Source: Fodinibius salicampi (GTDB lineage Bacteria > Bacteroidota > Rhodothermia > Balneolales > Balneolaceae). From it: a DNA stretch of 64,000 nt. The translations under genes and the position numbers were made by a program. Below, piece after piece: positions 39,463 to 48,287 of this stretch (positions are counted from its first letter, which is position 1; each line of letters begins with the position of its first letter). The stretch spans positions 744,001 through 808,000 of the forward strand of contig NZ_BAABRS010000001.1 of NCBI RefSeq assembly GCF_039545095.1, in the 5' to 3' direction. Below the pieces are notes generated by a model. The model did no database searches. It worked only from the letters and a program-made list of their open reading frames with translations, and was not told the DNA's origin.

Positions 39463-39552
39463 TTTTTCTATCTGTTAGTAGTAATTATTGCTCAACGTAA
39501 TGTCGTCGGAAAAATAACTGATTCAGTGATTCACTTCAAAGGTTAAATCAGT

Positions 39553-40863
39553 TTATTTTTGTTTAAATCTCAGTGTTATTGGAACCCCCTGAAATCCAAA
39601 TTCTTTGCGTATCTCGTTTTCAATATAACGCCTGTAATTGGCGGGTAGTTCTTCCGGGATATTCATAAAAAATACGAACACCGGGGGATCTGATTTAACC
39701 TGCGTGGCATACTTTATTTTCAACGCAACTCCCCGGCGCATCGGTAATGGCTTGCGTTTCAGAATACGCTCCATAAAGTCATTGAGCTTAGGTGTGCTTA
39801 CCGTTCTTTTCCGCTCCTGCAGTACAATATCAGCAGTTTTTATGACTTTGTATATTCGCTGGCCGCTCAAAGCCGAGGCTGAAACAATAGGTACATAATC
39901 CATCATGGGAACTTTATCGTACACATATTCCTCAAATTCTTTGTGAATATTTGAGTCCTTTTCCGGCACTAAGTCCCACTTATTGAGCACAATGACAATA
40001 CCTTTGTTGTAGTTTTCAGCCTCACGGAGGATATGTTTATCCTGTGCCTCAAAACCTCGCATAGCATCCAACATTAGAATAGCTACATCACATTCCTTCA
40101 AGGCTCTGTCGGTGCGAACTGTGCTGTAAAATTCTATATTCTCCTTGACCTTGCGTTTTTTGCGAAGGCCCGCTGTATCGATCAGTATATAGTCTTTCCC
40201 ATCAAAGCTAAGCTTACTGTTGATGGAGTCGCGTGTTGTTCCGGGGATATCTGTAACAATACAACGCTCATCCTTAAGTAAGGAGTTAATAAAACTACTT
40301 TTCCCTACATTCGGCCTCCCCACTACGGCCAGTTTGGGGATATCTGGTTCCTGATCTTCCTTTTCTTCCGGTAACAGAGTTACCAGACGATCTAACAGAT
40401 CTCCGGTTCCCCTCCCGTTAATAGCAGAAATCGGATGCATTTCTTCGAATCCCAATTCATAGAATTCTGCAGCATTGAGGGTGCGTTCATCATTATCCGC
40501 TTTATTGGGTACCAATAATACCGGGGTTTCCTGATCCTCTCTGAGCATGCGGGCTACCGACTTATCAAGACTGGTCATTCCGGCCTCGCAATCCACCACA
40601 AATAAAATTACATCTGATTCATCTATGGCAATATGAACCTGTTCACGGATACCTGCAGTCATTATATCAGTTTCATCCGGCTGATACCCTCCTGTATCAA
40701 TTACATTAAAGGTTCGTCCGTTCCAAAATGATTCACCGTAGTGACGATCACGGGTAACCCCGTACTCATCATCGACGATGGCCTTTCTGCTGCCAATAAG
40801 GCGATTAAATATAGTGGACTTACCAACATTGGGTCGCCCTACAATTGATACTACCGGATGCAT
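39553..40863 (-). CDS. der: Ribosome assembly GTPase Der (EngA)
   Basis: Der has two tandem GTPase domains and a KH-like tail and helps 50S assembly. Both P-loops are clear, GRPNVGKSTIFNRL (8-21) and GRPNVGKSSFINSL (near 180), each with DTxG-type G3 and NKxD-type G4 motifs (for example LNKWD), and the C-terminal RRYIENEIRKEFGFQGVPI. Length 436 is standard. First gene of the minus-strand series, divergent from a small membrane gene. Confidence 0.98.
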   Translation of the reverse strand: MHPVVSIVGRPNVGKSTIFNRLIGSRKAIVDDEYGVTRDRHYGESFWNGRTFNVIDTGGYQPDETDIMTAGIREQVHIAIDESDVILFVVDCEAGMTSLDKSVARMLREDQETPVLLVPNKADNDERTLNAAEFYELGFEEMHPISAINGRGTGDLLDRLVTLLPEEKEDQEPDIPKLAVVGRPNVGKSSFINSLLKDERCIVTDIPGTTRDSINSKLSFDGKDYILIDTAGLRKKRKVKENIEFYSTVRTDRALKECDVAILMLDAMRGFEAQDKHILREAENYNKGIVIVLNKWDLVPEKDSNIHKEFEEYVYDKVPMMDYVPIVSASALSGQRIYKVIKTADIVLQERKRTVSTPKLNDFMERILKRKPLPMRRGVALKIKYATQVKSDPPVFVFFMNIPEELPANYRRYIENEIRKEFGFQGVPITLRFKQK

Positions 40864-40948
40864 GTGGACTTTATTCTAAATTTATATGATATTGTATTTT
40901 ATTGGTGGAAAATAACGAATTAACGGATCAAAGTAGAGCGAAAACTCA

Positions 40949-41188
40949 ATGCTGCAAACCTTTTATAACAATTTTGGATTCCTGGGATCTATTTCGATAG
41001 CATTTCTTATTTTCCTAGTCTTTATATTCTGGTTAGCAGGTATTGCGGGTGTGTCTCAGCTTAAGGACGGGCGATCCAAAAACATAAAGCTTATTATTTC
41101 TATCCTCTTCCCTCCCTTTCCTATTGCATGGCTTTTCTGGGACATGTATTCCCAAAGTCAGTATATGAAGGAAGAAGATATCCATTAA
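40949..41188 (+). CDS. Small membrane protein
   Basis: The 79-residue protein has two hydrophobic segments (about 12-33, IAFLIFLVFIFWLAGIAG, and 47-64). The family is not recognised, though the layout resembles small PspC/superinfection-immunity-type proteins with FPPFPIAWLFW. Divergent from der by 85 bases; 121 bases before tdk. Confidence 0.6.
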   Translation: MLQTFYNNFGFLGSISIAFLIFLVFIFWLAGIAGVSQLKDGRSKNIKLIISILFPPFPIAWLFWDMYSQSQYMKEEDIH

Positions 41189-41309
41189 ATTTCCATGTCT
41201 GCAGTTCGTTTGGAAATGGATCGATATTCTCTTTTTAATTTTGGTTAGACACGAATATATTCCATGCTTTATTAGGTATCTATGGAATATTCTTATCAAA
41301 CTATGATTT

Positions 41310-41942
41310 ATGCTAAATGAACCCTCTTATATACCCGATAAAATTGGATGGATAGAGGTTGTCTGCGGTGGTATGTTCAGTGGAAAAACAGAAGAGCTTA
41401 TCCGCAGGGCTAAACGGGCACATATTGCCGGACAAAAGGTCGTGGTTGTTAAACCTAAAGTCGATAATAGATACAGCGAGGAGGATATTGTTTCCCATAA
41501 CGAAACCACTCTCCCCGGTCTTATTGTAGACACAGCTGACCAGATAGTGTTATTGACGGGCGATGCCCAGGTCGTCTGTATTGATGAAGCCCAGTTTTTT
41601 GACAAGCAGCTGATCAACGTAGCAAATACACTCGCAAATGATGGGAAACGTGTAATTATAGCTGGTTTGGATATGGATTTTGAGGGCCGACCGTTCGAGC
41701 CAATGCCCCAGCTATTGGCAATTGCAGAATATGTTACTAAACTTCATGCCATCTGTGCGGAAAGCGGTACTATGGCTCACTATTCACAGCGTGTTGTTGA
41801 AAATGAAGAGCGTGTGCTTGTGGGCGAAACGGATGCCTACGAACCCCGGGCCCGCCATTGTTTCCGCCCCCCTGTCGATAAGAGACGGGGTACTCCGGTT
41901 AAGCCTATCACCAAGAAGAAAAATAACAGTAATAAAGATTAG
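41310..41942 (+). CDS. tdk: Thymidine kinase with a reduced zinc site
   Basis: Tdk phosphorylates thymidine in the salvage pathway. The 210 residues have the P-loop GGMFSGKTEELIRRAKRA (near 20), the CIDEAQFFD motif (near 95) and VIIAGLDMDFEGRPF. The C-terminal lasso normally holds a four-cysteine zinc site; here only C149 (CAES) and C184 (RARHC) remain, with S152 and A181 in the other places. The lasso itself (YEPRARH) is otherwise recognisable. It is followed by nupC after 8 bases, a sensible nucleoside salvage pair. Confidence 0.93.
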   Translation: MLNEPSYIPDKIGWIEVVCGGMFSGKTEELIRRAKRAHIAGQKVVVVKPKVDNRYSEEDIVSHNETTLPGLIVDTADQIVLLTGDAQVVCIDEAQFFDKQLINVANTLANDGKRVIIAGLDMDFEGRPFEPMPQLLAIAEYVTKLHAICAESGTMAHYSQRVVENEERVLVGETDAYEPRARHCFRPPVDKRRGTPVKPITKKKNNSNKD

Positions 41943-41950
41943 ATAAAGAT

Positions 41951-43285
41951 ATGATCGATATCCTCCGTGGAATGATCGGAATGGTGGCCATTGTAGGCAT
42001 CGCTTATGCATTCAGTAAAAACAAAAAGGAAATTAACTGGCAGCTGGTTGGTACCGGATTTGGAATACAGTTTATTCTGGCAGTTTTTATTCTTAAAGGT
42101 CGGGATATGGCTGAGTATTGGGCTCCTTTGGGATGGCCCAAAGAATTTTTTAGCTGGGTATCCTCCTTTTTTGTAATAGTATTGGATTTCACCACAGAGG
42201 GAGCTGAATTTATATTCGGAGATCTGGCTTTAAGTCCCGGTATGGAAAACAGTATGGGTAACTTTTTTGCATTCCAGGTGTTGCCTACCATCATCTTTTT
42301 TGCTTCACTTACCGCTATATTATATCACTATGGTATCCTGCAGCGACTTGTTCAATATATGGCTAAAGGAATGCAGAAGCTGATGGGGACTTCTGGAGCT
42401 GAATCCCTTTCGGTTATTTCAAATATATTTGTAGGGCAAACTGAGGCACCGTTGGTGGTAGAACCCTATATTAAAAAAATGACAAAGTCTGAGCTTCTGG
42501 CCGTAATGACCGGGGGAATGGCAACTATAGCGGGCGGTGTAATGGCGGCTTATGTACAAATGCTTGGAAATGCCTATGCGCAGGCACATGAAGTATCTCT
42601 GGATGTAGGACGACTAATGTTCGCTGAACAGCTGCTGGGAGCCAGTCTGATGGCAGCTCCAGCGGCCTTGGTCATAGCCAAAATAATTTTTCCTGAGGTG
42701 GATAAACCAGCTACGTCTGGTGATGTTAGTATTAAAGTAGAACAAACTGACGCCAACGGAATTGATGCGGCAGCAAGTGGAGCCACTACCGGACTGAAAT
42801 TAGCGGCCAATGTTGGAGCTATGTTGCTTGCTTTTATAGCTTTATTGGCTATGGGGAACTACTTTCTTGAAAGTTTTGGTGACCTCACAGGATTAAATTC
42901 TGTTATACCGGAAGAGAGTTTGCGCATTGAAACTATTTTGGGATGGATTCTGGCCCCCGTCACTTTTATTATTGGGGTTCCCTGGGCTGATGCCGTTAAT
43001 ATGGGTTCCCTTTTGGGTACCAAAGTGGTACTTAATGAATTTGTAGCGTATCTTCAGATGTCAGAAATGGTAGAGAATGCCGTGTTATCCCAAAAAACTA
43101 TTACTATGGCTACATTTGCGCTGTGTGGTTTTGCAAATTTCTCATCCATTGCTATTCAAATTGGGGGGATCGGTGGATTGGCTCCCAGCAGAAAGTCAGA
43201 GCTGGCTCAATTTGGTCTAATCGCGGTATTAGCAGGTACTTTAGCGAACTTAATGACAGCAACGATTGCTGGAATGCTATACTAA
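41951..43285 (+). CDS. nupC: Concentrative nucleoside transporter (NupC family)
   Basis: This 444-residue transporter imports nucleosides with H+ or Na+. CNT signatures are present: FAFQVLPTIIFFASL, GTSGAESLSVISNIFVGQTEAPL, GGMATIAGGVMAAYV and CGFANFSSIAIQIGGIGGLAP. About 10 spans. It is directly downstream of tdk and directly upstream of a PPIase lipoprotein, whose frame could be read 20 bases into nupC but which probably starts after it. Confidence 0.93.
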   Translation: MIDILRGMIGMVAIVGIAYAFSKNKKEINWQLVGTGFGIQFILAVFILKGRDMAEYWAPLGWPKEFFSWVSSFFVIVLDFTTEGAEFIFGDLALSPGMENSMGNFFAFQVLPTIIFFASLTAILYHYGILQRLVQYMAKGMQKLMGTSGAESLSVISNIFVGQTEAPLVVEPYIKKMTKSELLAVMTGGMATIAGGVMAAYVQMLGNAYAQAHEVSLDVGRLMFAEQLLGASLMAAPAALVIAKIIFPEVDKPATSGDVSIKVEQTDANGIDAAASGATTGLKLAANVGAMLLAFIALLAMGNYFLESFGDLTGLNSVIPEESLRIETILGWILAPVTFIIGVPWADAVNMGSLLGTKVVLNEFVAYLQMSEMVENAVLSQKTITMATFALCGFANFSSIAIQIGGIGGLAPSRKSELAQFGLIAVLAGTLANLMTATIAGMLY

Positions 43286-43286
43286 C

Positions 43287-44222
43287 ATGATTCTTTTTAA
43301 GCACTCTTTCAAAATATTTTTATTCATTGGTGTAACTGCTGTAGTTATTGCTTCCTGTGAGCAGTCCTATATAGAAAGCCAACAGGAAGAAAGTAATTTA
43401 GCGCGGGTCGGCAATCAATATTTAACGCTCCAGGAGGCTAAAAAACAAATTCCTGCTTTTGTTTATAAGGAAGATAGCATCCAGGCCTTACAGCAGTTCC
43501 GTGAACAGTGGATACAGCGACAGCTTATGCAGAATCAAGCTGAGGAGCTGGGAGTTTCGGAAGAAGAATCTGTTCAACAAAAAATCCAGCGGGCCAAGGA
43601 AGAGGTCATTCAGGAAGCGCTGCGTTCCTATATAATTAAAACTGAGGTAGATACCACAATTTCTGAACAGGAAGCTTTGAATTACTTCGAGCAAAACAAA
43701 GCCCATTTTGTGCTTGAAGAACCTTATGTTCAATTCAGGCATCTTCGAACACCGAATGTAGAAGATGCCCGGGGCGCAAAACAAGCATTACGAGATGAGC
43801 TTCCCTGGACAGAAGTGGCGGATAGTTTTAGTACCAGTCCTGAACAGGCAATTCGGAATGCAGAACGACACTTTCCTATTTCTATGGCCCTGAATGAAAT
43901 TGAAGTCATGAACCGCTATCTCCAAAACATGAATGTTGGAGAAATTTCAGCGATTCAGCGGGAAGATGGAGATTATCACTTCGTACAACTAATAGATAAG
44001 CGTGGACAAGGAGAGCATCCTGATCCCGAGTGGATTATGGATAAAATCAAAAGCTGGATCATCCTCAATAAAAGACAGCGAAAATTCAGTTCCTACCTTA
44101 AGAATCTTTATCTTAAGGCCGAATCGAATAATGAAATAGAGACTTACGACGTTATACCAACGGAAACTAATTATAATAATACGACTGCAGATACCCTTGA
44201 AAGTACCTCAACAGATGAATAA
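43287..44222 (+). CDS. Parvulin-like PPIase lipoprotein
   Basis: From ATG 43287 (1 base after the nupC stop) this is 311 residues with a lipobox at C24 (VIASC). SurA-N-like helices (about 35-115) are followed by a parvulin-type rotamase region (about 125-235, YVQFRHLRTPNVEDARGAK). The typical parvulin GGDLG loop is not clear, so it may be a chaperone rather than an isomerase. It overlaps the next gene: ATG of surA lies at 44215, inside its last codons, so the two should be translated together. Confidence 0.82.
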   Translation: MILFKHSFKIFLFIGVTAVVIASCEQSYIESQQEESNLARVGNQYLTLQEAKKQIPAFVYKEDSIQALQQFREQWIQRQLMQNQAEELGVSEEESVQQKIQRAKEEVIQEALRSYIIKTEVDTTISEQEALNYFEQNKAHFVLEEPYVQFRHLRTPNVEDARGAKQALRDELPWTEVADSFSTSPEQAIRNAERHFPISMALNEIEVMNRYLQNMNVGEISAIQREDGDYHFVQLIDKRGQGEHPDPEWIMDKIKSWIILNKRQRKFSSYLKNLYLKAESNNEIETYDVIPTETNYNNTTADTLESTSTDE

Positions 44223-45609
44223 GCCTTTATATACATTCTCTTTTATCCTTTTATTGTTTTTAATTCCCCTTTTCGGATTCGCACAACAAGCGCCTGAAGA
44301 ATCTGTGGATAAAATTGTCGCTGTTGTCAATGACCATATCATTCTCAAATCGGACGTTGACGAACAGGTACAGCAGTACATGTTTCAAATGCAGCAGCAA
44401 AACCAACAGATCTCTTTCGGGGAAGATATTTGGTATGCTGTGCTGCAGAATATCGTGGATCGTAATATCATGTTGGATCAGGCTGCTATTGACTCAATAA
44501 CGGTAACTAACCAACAAGTAAATCAACGAATTGATCAGCGCATCGATCAGTCTGTTCAACAATTGGGCAGTGAACAGGCTTTGGAAGAGCAAATGGGAAA
44601 AAGTATCGTTCAGATACGCGCTGACTTACGTGAAAATTATCGCGAACAAATGATTGTTCAGCGCTTTCAGCAACAGAAACGCGAAGAGGTAGATATCACT
44701 CGTCCTGAGGTTAAAGAATTTTACGAAAGTATTCCCAAAGATTCTTTGCCGGTTATTCCAGAACAAGTTGGGATCTCACAAATTGTCATTGAGCCCCCTA
44801 CACTTGAAAACGCCCGGCAGGAAGCACTTTCCCTGGCCAAGCAGCTGCGGGACTCTGTTCTAAATCACGGAAAAACCATTGAAGAACTGGCCAAAAGACA
44901 CAGCGATGGCCCTTCCGCTTCGGATGGCGGAAAGCTCCCGCTCATATCCCTCGACGAATTGGTTCCGGAGTATTCGGCCGCAGCGGCTGCCCTGGAGCCA
45001 GGAGAAATTTCTGAAGTAGTGGAAACCTCTTTCGGTTTTCACGTTATACGCCTGAATAAGAGAGTAGGCGATCAAATAGATACTAATCATATTCTTATTT
45101 CTATTGATGAAGATAGCTATGATAATCAGGCGGCCATAGACCGCTTGAATGAATTGCGGGATTCTTTGCGGACTAATGAAGATGTTACTTTCTCTGAATT
45201 GGCCCGTGAATATTCAGATGATCCCAATACAGCATCACAAGGCGGTCGTATATTGAACCCGCAAACCGGACAGCGTTTGCTTACACTTGAAGAGCTCGAT
45301 CCGGCCCTATACAGGATTGTACTGTTACTGGATGAAGAAGGCGATATTTCAGAACCCAAATCTTTTCAGCTTGGTAACAGCAACAATTCCAGGCGCGCCT
45401 ATCGAATTGTCCGTTTGGATCAACACGTTCCGGAACATGTTGCCAACCTTGAGCAGGATTACCAGCGAATTAAACAAGTAGCCCTGCAGGAGAAACAGCA
45501 AGAACATATCCAAGATCTTATTAGCGAATTACGGCAGGAAATGTACGTAGAATATAAGATCCCAATTCCCGATCGTTATGAAGATCCGGAAGAAGATCCT
45601 ATGCTTTAA
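44215..45609 (+). CDS. surA: Periplasmic chaperone/PPIase SurA
   Basis: SurA assists outer-membrane protein folding. ATG 44215 gives 464 residues: signal peptide (about 1-24, FGFAQ), the SurA N-domain (VDKIVAVVNDHIILKSDVD; LQNIVDRNIMLDQA), then two parvulin domains (about 165-265 with SDGPSASDGGKLPLISLDEL and FGFHVIRL; about 270-370 with HILISIDED, YSDDPNTASQGG). The start lies in the end of the preceding PPIase gene. Two linked PPIase genes plus bamD 2 kb away support an outer-membrane biogenesis theme. Confidence 0.92.
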   Translation: MNKPLYTFSFILLLFLIPLFGFAQQAPEESVDKIVAVVNDHIILKSDVDEQVQQYMFQMQQQNQQISFGEDIWYAVLQNIVDRNIMLDQAAIDSITVTNQQVNQRIDQRIDQSVQQLGSEQALEEQMGKSIVQIRADLRENYREQMIVQRFQQQKREEVDITRPEVKEFYESIPKDSLPVIPEQVGISQIVIEPPTLENARQEALSLAKQLRDSVLNHGKTIEELAKRHSDGPSASDGGKLPLISLDELVPEYSAAAAALEPGEISEVVETSFGFHVIRLNKRVGDQIDTNHILISIDEDSYDNQAAIDRLNELRDSLRTNEDVTFSELAREYSDDPNTASQGGRILNPQTGQRLLTLEELDPALYRIVLLLDEEGDISEPKSFQLGNSNNSRRAYRIVRLDQHVPEHVANLEQDYQRIKQVALQEKQQEHIQDLISELRQEMYVEYKIPIPDRYEDPEEDPML

Positions 45610-45645
45610 AAAGGATTAACTTTTCTAACAGATGTAATATTGTCA

Positions 45646-45687
45646 GAAGCCTTGGTTTGTTCATTTAAACTGAGGCTTCGTTTTTTT
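45646..45687 (+). terminator. Rho-independent terminator after surA
   Basis: GAAGCC (45646-45651) pairs with GGCTTC (45674-45679), with possible inner GGTTT/AAAC pairing, followed by G and seven T. It lies 37 bases after the surA stop and ends the tdk-nupC-PPIase-surA series. Confidence 0.82.
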
Positions 45688-45769
45688 GTACTTGCCAGTC
45701 AAATAATGGTATTGTATATATGACAAGTATTAGCCCCAGTGGTGCCGTATTATAAACATTTTTCAAGTA

Positions 45770-46789
45770 CTATGAGAGGGTATCTTCCAGAAATGAAATG
45801 CTTCCCTCCTGCACATTAATCTCAGCTTGTATTCCTATCGGAAGGGTCAGCATATGATCAATATGTCCGATAGGAGCACCCGAAAAAGCTGGTATCTGCA
45901 AGGGCTTGATATGTTTGTCAATAATTTCTTTAAGTGAAAATCCATAAGGTTGTGATTCATCACAAGCAGTACACTGCCCCAGGATAAATCCCGATATCTG
46001 GTCTAAAATTCCGCTTAGTTTGAGCTGAGTAAGCATCCGATCAATTCGGTAAACATCTTCTCCTACATCTTCAATAAAAAGAATGTTGTTATTAAAGTCC
46101 GGTAAGTAATCGGATCCGATCATTGCTGTAAGAACGGTTAAGTTGCCACCTAAAAGTCTCCCTTTTGCTGTGCCGGGGCTAACTATTCTATAAGAGTTAT
46201 AGCTCTCTGAAAGTCTCTCATTTACGAATAGAGTATGCTCACCTCTGTTTCCCGTTACTTTACGAAAATGATCGGTGGTAAAGTGTGTCCATATTGATTT
46301 TGCGACGGGACCGTGAAAGGTCACTAATCCGGTTTTAGCATAAATAGAAAGTAGCAGTGATGTTATATCACTAAAGCCTATGAGCGCTTTAGGATGATCC
46401 TTAATTATTTGATAATCAATTTTATCAAGGATGCGATTGCATCCCCAGCCGCCACGAAATGGAAGAATCGCTTTTACAGAAGGGTCAGCAAACATTGTAT
46501 TAAGATCTTCAGCACGTTGATCATCCGTACCGGCCAGATATCCATGTTTTTCCCTTGCATGCTTCCCCTCCTTAACCTTATATCCCATTTGCCGAATGGT
46601 TTGAATAACTTTATCGTAATCCTCATCTTCACCAATAATTCCCGCAGGACTAATAAGGCCAATGGTATCGCCGACATTAAGTGGTTTAGGCTTGATCTGT
46701 TGAGGAGATTTTGAAAGGGTCCATCCTGTACTTAAAGCCGGCATTACTGTGCCCAAACTAAGCGTCTCTATAAATCTTTTTCTATCCAT
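45770..46789 (-). CDS. LD-carboxypeptidase (peptidase S66)
   Basis: The 339-residue S66 serine peptidase removes the terminal D-Ala from murein tetrapeptides. The N-terminus MDRKRFIETLSLGTVMPALS looks like an export signal (Tat-like, RK variant). The active-site residues appear in IGFSDITSLLLS (Ser), LFIEDVGEDVYRIDRML (Glu) and GHIDHMLTLPIG (His). Length is a little over the cytosolic E. coli LdcA because of the leader, so it may work outside the cytoplasm. It is 6 bases past the nadD stop on the same strand. Confidence 0.9.
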   Translation of the reverse strand: MDRKRFIETLSLGTVMPALSTGWTLSKSPQQIKPKPLNVGDTIGLISPAGIIGEDEDYDKVIQTIRQMGYKVKEGKHAREKHGYLAGTDDQRAEDLNTMFADPSVKAILPFRGGWGCNRILDKIDYQIIKDHPKALIGFSDITSLLLSIYAKTGLVTFHGPVAKSIWTHFTTDHFRKVTGNRGEHTLFVNERLSESYNSYRIVSPGTAKGRLLGGNLTVLTAMIGSDYLPDFNNNILFIEDVGEDVYRIDRMLTQLKLSGILDQISGFILGQCTACDESQPYGFSLKEIIDKHIKPLQIPAFSGAPIGHIDHMLTLPIGIQAEINVQEGSISFLEDTLS

Positions 46790-46795
46790 GGGCCA

Positions 46796-47389
46796 TTATT
46801 TATACAATTTTCGGTCCAGGATAAATTCTTCTACTCTGGTTGGCACCAGACCATCTATTTTTTCGCCTTTCCGAACTTTTTTCCTTATTTCTGTAGAGGA
46901 GATATCCATCGGTTCATGCGATACAAAATTAGTATTCTCTCGTATTTTATTATTTAGTTTTTTGACATCATAGGAAGGCCGGCGAGCAACCAACAGTTCA
47001 CAGTATTTCAAAATTTCTTCCCATTGGTGCCAACTTTCAAAATCTATAAGGGAATCCTCTCCCATGCACAGGAAAAAACGCTTATTTTTAAACGTTTTTT
47101 TTAATTCCCTAAGGGTTTTTACGGTATAGTATGGGGGTCTGAGCTGTTGCTCAAAATTGCTTACTTTGGCATTTTTTACATCTGCAAAAGCAAGCTGTAA
47201 CATTTCAAATCGGAGATTATAACTAGTTTTCTCCTCTCGCTGCTTATGAGGCGATTCGGGAGTAAGCATAACCCACAATTCGGATATATGGGACGCATTT
47301 AGAAAAGACTCGGCAATGGATATATGTCCCCTGTGTATGGGATCAAAACTTCCCCCAAAAATTCCTACAGCCGTTTCACTCAAAGCCAT
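46796..47389 (-). CDS. nadD: Nicotinate-nucleotide adenylyltransferase
   Basis: NadD makes deamido-NAD. The 197 residues have the nucleotidyltransferase signature GIFGGSFDPIHRGHISIAE (HxGH), LCMGEDSLIDFESWHQWEEI and ISSTEIRKKVRKG. Its ATG overlaps the bamD stop by one base (TAATG), so it is translated with bamD. All motif residues are present. Confidence 0.95.
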   Translation of the reverse strand: MALSETAVGIFGGSFDPIHRGHISIAESFLNASHISELWVMLTPESPHKQREEKTSYNLRFEMLQLAFADVKNAKVSNFEQQLRPPYYTVKTLRELKKTFKNKRFFLCMGEDSLIDFESWHQWEEILKYCELLVARRPSYDVKKLNNKIRENTNFVSHEPMDISSTEIRKKVRKGEKIDGLVPTRVEEFILDRKLYK

Positions 47390-48270
47390 TATCTTGAGCT
47401 TCCGGTGCTGGTATCATCAACATCAAGCGAATCTTCTTGTTGAGCCCCTTCTGGATTCTCTTCCAGATTGGCAAGGGCTGCCCGGGCCTCATCAACGTGA
47501 TCCTCTGCTTCAGAGCGGTATTTCCCGTCCGGGAAAAGCTGGATGAATGTTTCATAAGCCTCAACTGCAGATTGATACCGCTCACGCTGTTTACTTGCAA
47601 CACTTCGGTCAGCATAAGTTACATAGGTATCTATTTTGTCCACGAGTGCCCGCTGTGCCCATATAGACTCGGGATAATCATCGATAGTAAGATCATAATA
47701 TACAATAGCCGCTTCATAGCGATCAGTTCTCAGATAAAGGTCTGCGGCATAGTAGAGCTTTTTAGCAAGCTTTGACCGAAGTTCTGTAATATATTTTGCG
47801 GCTTCATCTACCCTATCTGAATTCGGGTAGCGGGAATTATAGAGTCGAAATTTTTCAATAGCCGTACGGGTATGTTTTTGATCGAGCTTATAACGGGGAC
47901 TTAATTTATAATAACTAATTGCCTCTTTAAATTGAGCATCCTCCCTCTTGTCACTTCTTGGATGAAGTGTAACATATCGGCTATATTCTGATGCTGCAAG
48001 CATATACCGTTCATCATTAAAGTAAGATTCAGCAAGATAATACTGAGCCTCCCGTCCGTACTCAGTACCGCGGCCAATTTGGATAACGGTCTCAAAAGCC
48101 TTAGCCGCATCTGAATAATCTCCGGATTGATACAGGCCCATTGCTTTTTTATATGCCACATCTATAGAATCTCCACGCTGTATTAGATTTTCATTCTTGC
48201 AGGAAATAAAAGCTGCTGCTAGAAATAAAATACAGACTAATCTTAGAAAATTTGATGATAATATATTCAT
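47389..48270 (-). CDS. bamD: Outer-membrane assembly lipoprotein BamD
   Basis: BamD is part of the BAM outer-membrane insertion machine. From ATG 48270 the protein is 293 residues with a lipobox at C24 (AFISC). TPR-like repeats fit BamD: YKKAMGLYQSGDYSDAAKAFET, AQYYLAESYFNDERYMLAASEY and KFRLYNSRYPNSDRVDEA. A TTG 21 bases upstream would overlap the previous stop (TTGA), but the ATG gives the better signal. The C-terminal tail is acidic and low-complexity. Downstream nadD is coupled to it. Confidence 0.9.
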   Translation of the reverse strand: MNILSSNFLRLVCILFLAAAFISCKNENLIQRGDSIDVAYKKAMGLYQSGDYSDAAKAFETVIQIGRGTEYGREAQYYLAESYFNDERYMLAASEYSRYVTLHPRSDKREDAQFKEAISYYKLSPRYKLDQKHTRTAIEKFRLYNSRYPNSDRVDEAAKYITELRSKLAKKLYYAADLYLRTDRYEAAIVYYDLTIDDYPESIWAQRALVDKIDTYVTYADRSVASKQRERYQSAVEAYETFIQLFPDGKYRSEAEDHVDEARAALANLEENPEGAQQEDSLDVDDTSTGSSR

Positions 48271-48287
48271 ACTTTGATTTATGGATT

